A model generated the notes under the pieces. It was not told where the DNA came from. It made no database searches and saw nothing but the letters and a program-made list of their open reading frames with translations. A program made the position numbers and the translations under genes. Shown in pieces: positions 27,314 through 35,228 of a stretch of 64,000 nucleotides of DNA. Every line of letters begins with the position of its first letter. Position 1 is the first letter of the stretch. The DNA lies in NCBI GenBank assembly GCA_963719005.1, contig CAVRAR010000002.1:248001-312000 (forward strand). The letters are read 5' to 3'. Source of the DNA: G963675935 sp963719005. GTDB taxonomy: Bacteria; Planctomycetota; Planctomycetia; Pirellulales; Thermoguttaceae.

Positions 27314-27413
27314 GGAAAAGTGCGCCACCAACGGCGATTGGTTGTGGCTACGCTGCGTTATGCTGAAGCATAATCTACAGCTAAGTGATTGCAGCGAGTT
27401 TCGGAGGAAAGCC

Positions 27414-29135
27414 GTGGGATTGGCGAGTAACAAAGTGCATCAGGGCGATTGCATTGAATTGCTCGGCAAAGTGGAGCCGGGCAGCGTCGATCTGGCGTTT
27501 GCCGACCCACCGTTCAACATCGGTTACGAGTACGACGTCTACCACGACCGGCGGGACGGCGACGAATACATCGAGTGGAATCGAAGATGGATGGCCGGGG
27601 TGTACAAGGCGCTGAAGCCGGCCGGAACGTTCTGGCTGGCCATCGGCGACGAGTATGCGGCGGAGTTGAAACTGCTTGCCCAGCGTGAACTGGGTTTTAC
27701 CTGCCGGAGTTGGGTGATCTGGTATTACACATTCGGGGTGAACTGCACGCGGGTTTTCAGTCGTTCGCATACCCACCTTCTCTATTTTGTCAAGAATCCC
27801 AAGAGCTTCACATTCAACGCCAATGACCCGGCAGTGCGGGTTCCCTCGGCGCGGCAACTGGTCTACGCCGATACTAGGGCCAACCTCAAGGGGCGGTTGC
27901 CCGACAATACATGGGTTCTTCGGCCGCAAGATTTTCCAGAGGGTTTCAAGCCGACAGAAGACATTTGGTACTTCCCTCGTGTGGCGGGAACCTTCAAAGA
28001 GCGCGAGGGATTTCACGGCTGTCAGATGCCGGAGCAGCTTCTTGGACGAATCATTCGATGCTGCTCGAATCCCAACGAGGTCGTATTGGATCCATTCGGC
28101 GGAAGTGGCACTACTTTTACGGTTGCGAAGAAGCTGGGACGACAGTGGATTGGATTTGAGCTCTCCAGGGACTACGTGGCAAAGATCAATTTGCGTATTA
28201 GGAATGCCCTGGATGGAGCGCCGTTGGATGGCTCTGTTGATCCGCTTACTAGTGCGCCGTCAACCCTGACTCGGGGCAAGAACGCACGATGCGGTCTCTT
28301 GACGCCCTCTGTCAAGAAAGAGCCAGCCCGAAGACTACAATTGCCGGAGCAATCCAACGGCTTCACCAAAGGGATTGTCCATGCCTATAAGGCCACACAT
28401 AAGGGTTTCTCTGTTGATACCATGCTTGCCGATGCGGCGCTAAACAACGCATTTCTTGAAGCGTGCAAGAGAACCGGCTTGCCGGGCGACCCCGCCGAGT
28501 GGAATCGCACACTTCTGCGCATCCGAAAATCAGGTGAGTTGCCCCGCCTCACCAGCCGAACGAGGAACTTCACTGCAAAGGACATGGATGCCTACAGTTT
28601 CGCAAGTGAGGTCGCATTACAGCGATTGAGTGCTAGGTGCGGCACAACACTTGACGAAATTCTCTGTGATCCGAAGCTTGCTGCTCAATTCGACGAGCTG
28701 GCGCAGTCCTTTTCACCAGGCTATTCGTCATTTCAATATCGCTGGGCCGCGTTGTCTTTGCGAAAAAGGGCGAACGAAGCGAAAAGACAAGCCGCGAATC
28801 ATTGCCAAGAATGGCTTAAGCGTAGCCTTCCACAAGCGAGACCAATTGGTGAATATGACTGGAAGAGATTCGATCGACCGGGCGTTTATTTACTTACGAG
28901 CATAAGTCGGCAGCATCTTTACATTGGCGAATCGCGGATCAGCTTGGGAAGGAGAATTGACCAGATTGGGCAAATACCGTCATGGCAGGAGCTTGAGCCC
29001 GCATTTGCAACGCCGATTCCCGTAGACAGCAAGCCATCCGTCAAGTCCTTCGTGTTGAAGTCGATTCTGATTCATAGAATCCATCCGCTCATGAATTGTC
29101 AACTCCTTACCCCCAGTCTTGAGGCGGTGTCGTGA
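27414..29135 (+). CDS. DNA methyltransferase fused to a helical module and a degenerate GIY-YIG domain
   Basis: 573 residues. The N-terminal part is a beta-class N6-adenine/N4-cytosine methyltransferase: catalytic DPPF at about 31-34, then DPFGGSGTT (SAM-binding) at about 226-234. Residues ~331-452 form a helical module (VDTMLADAALNNAFLEACKR, then FASEVALQ, PGYSSFQYRWAAL). Residues ~489-561 are a GIY-YIG domain: GVYLLTS, LYIGES, GRRI and the final Asn (LMN), but the catalytic Glu is replaced by Lys549. The GGAGG site at 27403-27407 decides the GTG start at 27414; an ATG at 27360 is possible. The stop overlaps the next start. It probably protects DNA in a restriction-type system. Confidence 0.87.
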   Translation: MGLASNKVHQGDCIELLGKVEPGSVDLAFADPPFNIGYEYDVYHDRRDGDEYIEWNRRWMAGVYKALKPAGTFWLAIGDEYAAELKLLAQRELGFTCRSWVIWYYTFGVNCTRVFSRSHTHLLYFVKNPKSFTFNANDPAVRVPSARQLVYADTRANLKGRLPDNTWVLRPQDFPEGFKPTEDIWYFPRVAGTFKEREGFHGCQMPEQLLGRIIRCCSNPNEVVLDPFGGSGTTFTVAKKLGRQWIGFELSRDYVAKINLRIRNALDGAPLDGSVDPLTSAPSTLTRGKNARCGLLTPSVKKEPARRLQLPEQSNGFTKGIVHAYKATHKGFSVDTMLADAALNNAFLEACKRTGLPGDPAEWNRTLLRIRKSGELPRLTSRTRNFTAKDMDAYSFASEVALQRLSARCGTTLDEILCDPKLAAQFDELAQSFSPGYSSFQYRWAALSLRKRANEAKRQAANHCQEWLKRSLPQARPIGEYDWKRFDRPGVYLLTSISRQHLYIGESRISLGRRIDQIGQIPSWQELEPAFATPIPVDSKPSVKSFVLKSILIHRIHPLMNCQLLTPSLEAVS

Positions 29136-29893
29136 GACACGAGATACGGGAAGTCTTCTTGAAGGTGTGTGAGGGGTATTCTGCGGATCGGGTAGTTGCC
29201 GATCCCGTCTTGAACGAGAGGTTTCTCGACCAATGCAGGCAAGCGGGGTTGATGGAGTCGGCAGCAGAGTTAAATGCGCGGCTCTTGAATGCTCGCAAAT
29301 CTGGGTGGCTTTCAGGTGCGCCGCGAGCAAAGAAGACTTCCTTTGCAGACGAGGACGAGTATTGCTTTGCCAGTGAGGTCGTCGCTCGTTTCTTCGAGCA
29401 CAGTCGTGGTCTGACTGTCGATCAGGTTATCTGCAATCCAGTAATTGCCTGTGAGTTCGACGCCATGGCCGCGAAGATCGCGCCAGGATACACACCTCTT
29501 CAGTACCGCTGGACAGCGTTGAATCTCCGAAAGTCCAAGCGCCTTAGGCCTGAGTCGATTTCGCAGGTGGTCGCATCATCTTCCACGAACCTTGGCCCGG
29601 TAAATGCCGTAGAAGTGGATCGAATTCCACCGGAGCAGGGCATATACATCTTCTATAGCACAACTGTAACGCTGTACATTGGTGAGACTTCAAATCTGCG
29701 CAAGCGTATTGGCAAGCATCTTGACCACTCCGATAACAAAGGACTGGCGCACTGGTTCTGGGAGAATGGCTTCTCCCAGGTTCACTTGGAGATTCGTGCA
29801 CTTCCACACACGACATCGCAGCGGGTACGTTGCGCCTTGGAGAGAGAACTGATAGTTTCTCGCAAGCCCGTTTTCAACATCCAACACACCTAG
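29132..29893 (+). CDS. GIY-YIG nuclease with the same helical module
   Basis: 253 residues. The first ~135 are homologous to the helical module of the upstream gene: VVADPVLNERFLDQCRQAGL, FASEVVARF, PGYTPLQYRWTALNLRK. Residues ~168-250 form a GIY-YIG nuclease with all hallmarks: GIYIFYS, LYIGETSNLRKRIG (Tyr and Arg), Glu237 in ALEREL and Asn249 in VFNIQ. It therefore looks catalytically active, unlike the fused copy. It starts at a GTG overlapping the methyltransferase stop by 4 bp, so the two are made together. Inferred role: the cleaving subunit of a restriction or defence system. Confidence 0.85.
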   Translation: MRHEIREVFLKVCEGYSADRVVADPVLNERFLDQCRQAGLMESAAELNARLLNARKSGWLSGAPRAKKTSFADEDEYCFASEVVARFFEHSRGLTVDQVICNPVIACEFDAMAAKIAPGYTPLQYRWTALNLRKSKRLRPESISQVVASSSTNLGPVNAVEVDRIPPEQGIYIFYSTTVTLYIGETSNLRKRIGKHLDHSDNKGLAHWFWENGFSQVHLEIRALPHTTSQRVRCALERELIVSRKPVFNIQHT

Positions 29894-29914
29894 TCCCGTT
29901 CGGAAGGCCGAACA

Positions 29915-30268
29915 GTGCAATCAGTCGCGCAGAAATCGCTTGCGTTATGCCAGACGTTTGAAGCAGAATTGCTTCTGGAGTTAATGCTGAGACAATGGAA
30001 TCATCCTCTTGCGGACGACAGCGAGTTCCAAAATCACTTGCTTGAGACTGCCACGGCCATTCTGGATGAAGCAGTGCAAGGGACATCCTTCATAGAGGGC
30101 GTTTTGCCAGCGGACATGAATTTTGTTGCCGCCTTATGCTATGCCGAGATCCGTGCATGTGAAGAATCACATGACGCGCCCCAGGAACGAGAGTTACGGG
30201 AAAAGTGGTTGACTAACCTTCGGCGTTGTCTGCCTTCGTGCTTCTGCGATCCAGAGTTTCTTGAATAG
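29915..30268 (+). CDS. Small hypothetical protein, third gene of the methyltransferase cassette
   Basis: 117 residues, mostly helical and acidic: QTFEAELLLELMLRQWNHPL, then HLLETATAILDEAVQG and ending LPSCFCDPEFLE. No known family. It starts 21 bp after the GIY-YIG gene on the same strand, which places it in the same unit; it might be a controller or immunity factor, but nothing in the sequence shows this. Confidence 0.5.
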   Translation: MQSVAQKSLALCQTFEAELLLELMLRQWNHPLADDSEFQNHLLETATAILDEAVQGTSFIEGVLPADMNFVAALCYAEIRACEESHDAPQERELREKWLTNLRRCLPSCFCDPEFLE

Positions 30269-30327
30269 GGAACGCCTGCGGCGTTTTTCCGACAATCTCC
30301 TCCGTCCCCCTCGCCGTGCGTGAACGG

Positions 30328-30985
30328 TTAACTCTCAGCCAGCGATGCCAGCGAGACTTGTAGCGGAATTGCCGCGGCAGCGAACAGCCCCGCCACGTCG
30401 AATGTGCCAACGTACTGGGACCAGTTCCCGACCATGTCTCTGGCCGTGATGGTGTAGCGGTGGGTTCCAGTCAACAAGTGTCCCCATACGCCGGAGAAGT
30501 TCACGCCGGACGCAGCCGTATAGGGGCCAAAGATCCTTGAAACCGGCGTATCGTCAACGGTAAGGCTGGAGCTTTTCACGCCGCCGGCATCCTGTACGTT
30601 CCAGGTCATCAATCCCAAGGCCGGAACCACGACGACACTGCCGATGGTCGGCCCCGTCGCGCTGAACGTGCCGGCATATTGCGACGAGTATCCAAGCGAG
30701 TCGCTGGCCGTGATCGTGTAATTGTGAGTTCCGGCCGACAAGCCTCCGAACACGCCGGAGAAGTTCACGCCGGACGCCGCTCGATAAGGACCGTGGACGT
30801 TGGAGACCGTTGTGCCGTCAACCGAGAGGTTCGAACTGGTTACATTGCCGGAGTCCTGCACGTTCCAGGTCATCCGTCCCTGTGCCGATACCACCACGAC
30901 GTTGCCGATGGCCGGGCCCGTCACGCTGAAACTGCCGGCGTATTGCGACGAGTACCCGAGCGTATCCCTCCGTGCCAATAATGAG
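30328..30985 (-). pseudogene. Truncated surface protein with two ~88-residue Ig-like repeats
   Basis: The 3' part of a gene on the minus strand cut off by the IS3 element at 30986. Two tandem units share SVTGPAIGNVVVVSAQGRMT / SATGPTIGSVVVVPALGLMT, then WNVQD, GVNFSGV and YTITA. The units look like beta-sandwich repeats of large planctomycete adhesins. The 5' end is missing: the coding frame hits the IS edge, and the other flank of the IS holds an unrelated gene. The C-terminus LQVSLASLAES is intact. Confidence 0.72.
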
Positions 30986-31036
30986 TGAGACAACTGCCTC
31001 CTGGTTTATTACAGTAGAGGGTAAGGAGGTAGAACG

Positions 31037-31564
31037 ATGGAGAATGCAAGGATGTTGGGAACAGAAGATGGGGTGGTAGGCGGAACGAAAGGAGGGCGTA
31101 GCCCGACTGGAGTTCCGCCTACCACCCCGGCCGTCACGGTTACGGACGGGACGGCCACTGGCAACGGAAGACGGATGCCTGACCCTGCCGTTTTGGAGAA
31201 ACCCGTGCGGCGACGGTTCCTGGTGGAATATAAGCTCCGCATCCTCCAGGAGGCCGATCGTTGCACCGCGTCCGGCCAACTCGGCGCACTGCTGCGTCGC
31301 GAGGGCTTGTACTCGTCGCTCCTGAGTACGTGGCGGGAGCAGCGTCGCAAAGGGATGCTGGCTGGCCTGACTCCCAAGCGGCGTGGGCGGAAGGCCAATC
31401 CCGATGCCCCCTTGATCGCCGAAAACCTGCGGCTCACTCGCGAAACCCATCGGCTGGCGGCCAAGCTCCGCCAAGCCGAAACGATCATCGATATCCAAAA
31501 AAAACTTTCGGAGATACTGGGGATTCCCCTGCCGCCGTCCGACTACAACGGGAGCGAGCCATGA
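31037..31564 (+). CDS. IS3-family OrfA with an in-frame palindromic insert
   Basis: 175 residues. The DNA-binding part RRRFLVEYKLRILQEADRCT, then LGALLRREGLYSSLLSTWRE, is the helix-turn-helix of IS3 OrfA, followed by a coiled coil. Residues ~12-31 come from a 59-bp palindrome (31070-31128). A strong AAGGAGGT site precedes the ATG. The stop overlaps the orfB ATG (ATGA), so coupling replaces the frameshift used by most IS3 elements. Confidence 0.85.
   Translation: MENARMLGTEDGVVGGTKGGRSPTGVPPTTPAVTVTDGTATGNGRRMPDPAVLEKPVRRRFLVEYKLRILQEADRCTASGQLGALLRREGLYSSLLSTWREQRRKGMLAGLTPKRRGRKANPDAPLIAENLRLTRETHRLAAKLRQAETIIDIQKKLSEILGIPLPPSDYNGSEP
31070..31128. repeat. Palindrome inside IS3 orfA
   Basis: Perfect 17-bp inverted arms (GGGGTGGTAGGCGGAAC at 31070-31086 and its complement at 31112-31128) around a 25-bp loop GAAAGGAGGGCGTAGCCCGA.... 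It is translated in frame and adds about 20 residues ahead of the DNA-binding domain. Confidence 0.8.
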
Positions 31565-32616
31565 ACGCCATCGAAGAACTTGCTCCGCAGGTCGGCACGT
31601 CCGCAGCCTGCCGCAGTTTGAGCGTGGCCCGAGCAACGCACTACCGGCATCGTCAGCCAAAGCCAATCGAGCCCAAAACCGCGACACGGCCCAGGCCGCC
31701 ACGAGCGCTGGGTGAGTACGAACGGCAACAGGTCCTCGATGTGCTCGACAGCGAGCCGTTCGCCGACAAGGCTCCGGCCGAGGTTTATGCGGCACTTTTG
31801 GATCAGGGCCGGTATCTCTGCTCGATTCGCACGATGTACCGCGTTCTGGACTCTCGGAAAGAAGTTCGTGAGCGGCGCGACCAATTGCGACACCCGACCT
31901 ATCACAAGCCGCAATTGCTGGCCACCGCTCCCAATCAGGTTTGGTCCTGGGACATCACCAAGCTCTTGGGGCCGACGAAATGGACGTACTTCCACCTTTA
32001 CGTGATCCTCGACATCTTTAGCCGCTACGTGGTGGGCTGGATGCTGGCCAGTCGTGAAAGCCAACATCTTGCCGAGCGGTTGATTCGCGAGACGGTCGTC
32101 AAGGAAGGCGTTGTTCGGGACCAACTGACGATCCACAGCGATCGTGGGCCGTCGATGCGATCGCAGACCGTGGCCCAACTTCTGGCCACGCTGGGGATCA
32201 CCAAATCGCACAGCCGGCCGCACGTATCCGACGACAATCCATTCTCGGAGAGCCAGTTCAAGACGATGAAGTATCAGCCGGAGTTCCCCGACCGTTTCAC
32301 GAGCATGGAACACGGCCTGGAGTTTTGCGGCAAGTTCATCCACTGGCAGAACCACGAGCATCATCACTGGGGCCTTGGCCTGCTGACTCCAGCGATGGTG
32401 CATTGCGGTCAGGCCGCCGCGGTACTGGCTGCTCGGCAGACGGTGCTCACCGCGGCCTATGCTGCCCATCCCGAACGCTTTGTCGGCGCACCGCCGCGTC
32501 CGCTGGCGTTGCCAAGCGAAGTCTGGATCAACCCTCCGGCCGATGGGCTGGAACCCCGTATGCTACAACTACCGCGCGACACTAATTTCGTACCGCAGTT
32601 GTCTCAAACCCATTGA
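31561..32616 (+). CDS. IS3-family transposase OrfB
   Basis: 351 residues with an rve-type DDE core: first Asp in VWSWDITKL, second in LTIHSDRGPSM, and Glu in NPFSESQFKTMKYQPEF. The N-terminal HTH_21-like region (PAEVYAALLDQGRYLCSIRT) is standard. The last codons and the stop lie 10 bp beyond the inverted repeat, in flanking DNA. It looks intact and could be active. Confidence 0.9.
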   Translation: MNAIEELAPQVGTSAACRSLSVARATHYRHRQPKPIEPKTATRPRPPRALGEYERQQVLDVLDSEPFADKAPAEVYAALLDQGRYLCSIRTMYRVLDSRKEVRERRDQLRHPTYHKPQLLATAPNQVWSWDITKLLGPTKWTYFHLYVILDIFSRYVVGWMLASRESQHLAERLIRETVVKEGVVRDQLTIHSDRGPSMRSQTVAQLLATLGITKSHSRPHVSDDNPFSESQFKTMKYQPEFPDRFTSMEHGLEFCGKFIHWQNHEHHHWGLGLLTPAMVHCGQAAAVLAARQTVLTAAYAAHPERFVGAPPRPLALPSEVWINPPADGLEPRMLQLPRDTNFVPQLSQTH

Positions 32617-32655
32617 CACGTTCCGGCCGATCAGAGGAGCAATTCCCAGTCTGAT

Positions 32656-34605
32656 TTGGACCGCGAGGAGTTCTACGTCAAGGCTCAAATGTATTGGTGC
32701 AACGTGCGGGGGCACCGCCACCTTGTCCACCAGCTACCATATTTCGAGGAAATTCTGGCCCCCCACGATGCTATTCTGACGGAACTTTATGGGATCAATT
32801 CGCAGCAATTGCTGGATGGGATTCGCCACCTAAGGGATTCGCTCACAACCGGAATAGCGAAGGCTATTACAGAACTTAGCGAGTTTCGGGACGTCGCGAT
32901 CCCCAAGGTGGAAGCAAAGCTCTCTGGCACTGGGGTCGATCAAGAGACCGACCTACCTGCTATCATGGCACAGGTCGTGGAGGAGAACAAGTGGGAGTCC
33001 TGGCGAGACGACATCTTTGGCCGACTCTTTGGGGCGGACTTGTTCGACGTCGGGAGGGTCACGGCGCTCCCGTCGTCATTGTTGGACGATCTATCCTGGC
33101 AGCCTGGGCAGGATACCGAGTTCTTCGCGCCGGGGGAGTATCGTGGGTGGCCGCTTCGAGTCTGGCCGCTCTTTAAGCGTCCCTTTCTGAAACTCGGTGG
33201 CCGTTATTACTGCTTTGAACTGTATGCCATATTTGATCACCTCTATCGGGTTCTGGAGCGGACAATCACGCGAAGGAAGCCCGAGTACCGCGAAACCTGG
33301 AACAAAAAGCAGCAGGAACTGAGCGAGTCTTTGCCCTTGATGCACTTCAAAAAGCTGCTTCCCGGTGCAATCGTCTTCCACGCCGTGTTCTACAGGTGGC
33401 GCAATGAAGCCAGCGAGCCCGAGAGGTGGTGCGAGTCCGACGCGATCGTCGCCTACCAAGACCACCTCTTTATCGTGGAGGTCAAGGCGGGGGCGTTCAC
33501 TTACGCGTCACCCGCGACAGACTTTCCCTCGCACATTAAGTCGTTGGAAGGCCTCCTGCTAGCGCCGGCCAGACAGGGGCAGCGTTTCCTTGAGTACCTG
33601 GAGAGTAAGGAAGAGGTAGGGCTGTACGATAAGAAACACATGGAGATTGGAAGGCTCGCCCGGCGAGATTTCAATCATGTAACGATATGTGCCATCACGC
33701 TCGATCCGTTCACTGAACTCGCTGCGAAGGCACAGCACTTGACAAAGATCGGCGTCGATGTGGGGCCACAGCCTGTTTGGTCGATCTCATTGGACGACCT
33801 CCGCGTTTATACCGACGTGTTTGACAACCCGCTCCTGTTCTTACACTACGTTGAGAATAGAATGCGGGCGTTTGGCTCAAGTCTGGTTGAATGCGAGGAC
33901 GAGCTTGACCACCTCGGCCTGTACATGGAGCACAACTCGTACGCTGACTATGCGGCAAGATTGAGCCCTGACCAGCCAATGATTTGGCACGGGTACCGCT
34001 CAGGGATAGATCGATTCTTCTCGCAGAGATTGCGAGACCCAGACGCAAAATGTTCCGCCGCGCAAAAGATGCCGGTGCGTCTCAAGCAGGTGATCGACGT
34101 CCTTGCAGCAAACCCAAGGCCGGGTGCCCGGCACGTTTCGAGTACTCTCCTTGACTGTGACGGCGAGTGGCGCCGTCGCTTCGCCAGTGCAATCGACGAC
34201 GTCTTGGGCCGGCAGGCCAGGACGGGACGGGTAATGCCGTTTTCGACTTACGGCGGCGCTGAGCTCACGATGCTTTGCTGGCAGGCTGGTGTTGTCGAGA
34301 GAAACCCGCGATTCGCAATTGAGTTCGCAAATACAGCTATGTTGGCTACAAATAGCCAAGAACGCATGCTCATTGAGCTAACTTTCGACAAGTCAGGAAC
34401 CCTAGCGAGCGTTGAATTCCAATTCCTGAATCGCCGTGACATTCCAGAGGAAGAATGCAGGCGTCTCACCAGAAAAGCCCGGGAATTGAAGCGGATGCGG
34501 ATCAGTCGGGCTGCTAATGACGGTGGCGTGATCCGAAGGAACGATCCTTGCCCATGCGGCAGCGGGAAGAAGTATAAGAAATGCTGCCTGTTATCTCCAC
34601 CGTAA
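32656..34605 (+). CDS. SEC-C motif protein with a PD-(D/E)XK nuclease-like domain
   Basis: 649 residues from a TTG. The C-terminus has the SEC-C zinc motif DPCPCGSGKKYKKCC. In the middle, SDAIVAYQDHLFIVEVKAG has the Asp and Glu-x-Lys of a PD-(D/E)XK nuclease, with a further Gln-rich helix after it. The N-terminal part is unassigned. The IS3 end lies 50 bp upstream, and the frame stays open back to the IS stop, so the true N-terminus may have been lost and the TTG may be a secondary start. Possible roles are defence or nucleic-acid processing; I infer this only from the domain. Confidence 0.68.
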   Translation: MDREEFYVKAQMYWCNVRGHRHLVHQLPYFEEILAPHDAILTELYGINSQQLLDGIRHLRDSLTTGIAKAITELSEFRDVAIPKVEAKLSGTGVDQETDLPAIMAQVVEENKWESWRDDIFGRLFGADLFDVGRVTALPSSLLDDLSWQPGQDTEFFAPGEYRGWPLRVWPLFKRPFLKLGGRYYCFELYAIFDHLYRVLERTITRRKPEYRETWNKKQQELSESLPLMHFKKLLPGAIVFHAVFYRWRNEASEPERWCESDAIVAYQDHLFIVEVKAGAFTYASPATDFPSHIKSLEGLLLAPARQGQRFLEYLESKEEVGLYDKKHMEIGRLARRDFNHVTICAITLDPFTELAAKAQHLTKIGVDVGPQPVWSISLDDLRVYTDVFDNPLLFLHYVENRMRAFGSSLVECEDELDHLGLYMEHNSYADYAARLSPDQPMIWHGYRSGIDRFFSQRLRDPDAKCSAAQKMPVRLKQVIDVLAANPRPGARHVSSTLLDCDGEWRRRFASAIDDVLGRQARTGRVMPFSTYGGAELTMLCWQAGVVERNPRFAIEFANTAMLATNSQERMLIELTFDKSGTLASVEFQFLNRRDIPEEECRRLTRKARELKRMRISRAANDGGVIRRNDPCPCGSGKKYKKCCLLSPP

Positions 34606-35228
34606 GGCGCAGATGCGCGCTGCGGTCGCCCCCACCGACGCGCACGAGGTTCCTTCGCCACAAAGCGCCGGTCACATCGACCGATGCGCGTTCCCAACAA
34701 ACGTATGCCTGAAATGGGCCGTTTCGGAAGGGCGCCGAACTCTGTGACCGGTTAGTGAGACATCCTGGCGACCATGCGTCCCCTGCCAGTCTTGCCCGTC
34801 CCATTCATACGGCCACCGTCTGGCCCAAAACCGCCTATTGAAATCGTCCGGCCATCCTGTTATAGATACGCATGTACAGTTCCACAAGCTCCGTGCGTCG
34901 CGTCGGCGGTGCGCGGTAGCCGTTTGGCTCTTTGGCAACTTGCGACGCCACCTGCACTTGGATGAATTTCCGCCGGCCGAGCCGCGGTTTTGCAACGCTG
35001 TGCCGCCAAGAGCGGGGTAAGCCCTGCGAAAAGCCCCCGCCCGAAGCCTTTGAGGCAGAACTACTTCGGACGATGCACGTCGCTCGGTCCCCATCACGAT
35101 ATGAGAGATGCCTTGCAAAACCCTGGCAAGAAAAAACCCGGTACATCGCTGAAAACAGGAAAATCGCCAACTTGCCGACCAACCACATGGCCGCGATCCC
35201 GGCAAAGCGGACAGTCCGCGCTTCCCCG
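34606..35228. other. Region without a convincing gene
   Basis: About 620 bp between the SEC-C gene and the convergent ettA. Several overlapping frames are open on both strands, but none has a family signature or a ribosome site. I see no clear repeat. Confidence 0.5.

Larger units (their letters stand above)
30986..32606 (+). mobile_element. IS3-family insertion sequence
   Basis: 1621 bp bounded by a perfect 12-bp inverted repeat, TGAGACAACTGC at 30986-30997 and GCAGTTGTCTCA at 32595-32606, with the TG...CA tips of IS3 elements. It carries orfA (31037) and orfB (31561). No target duplication is evident, and the two flanks belong to different genes, so a deletion or rearrangement may have followed insertion. 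Confidence 0.85.
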
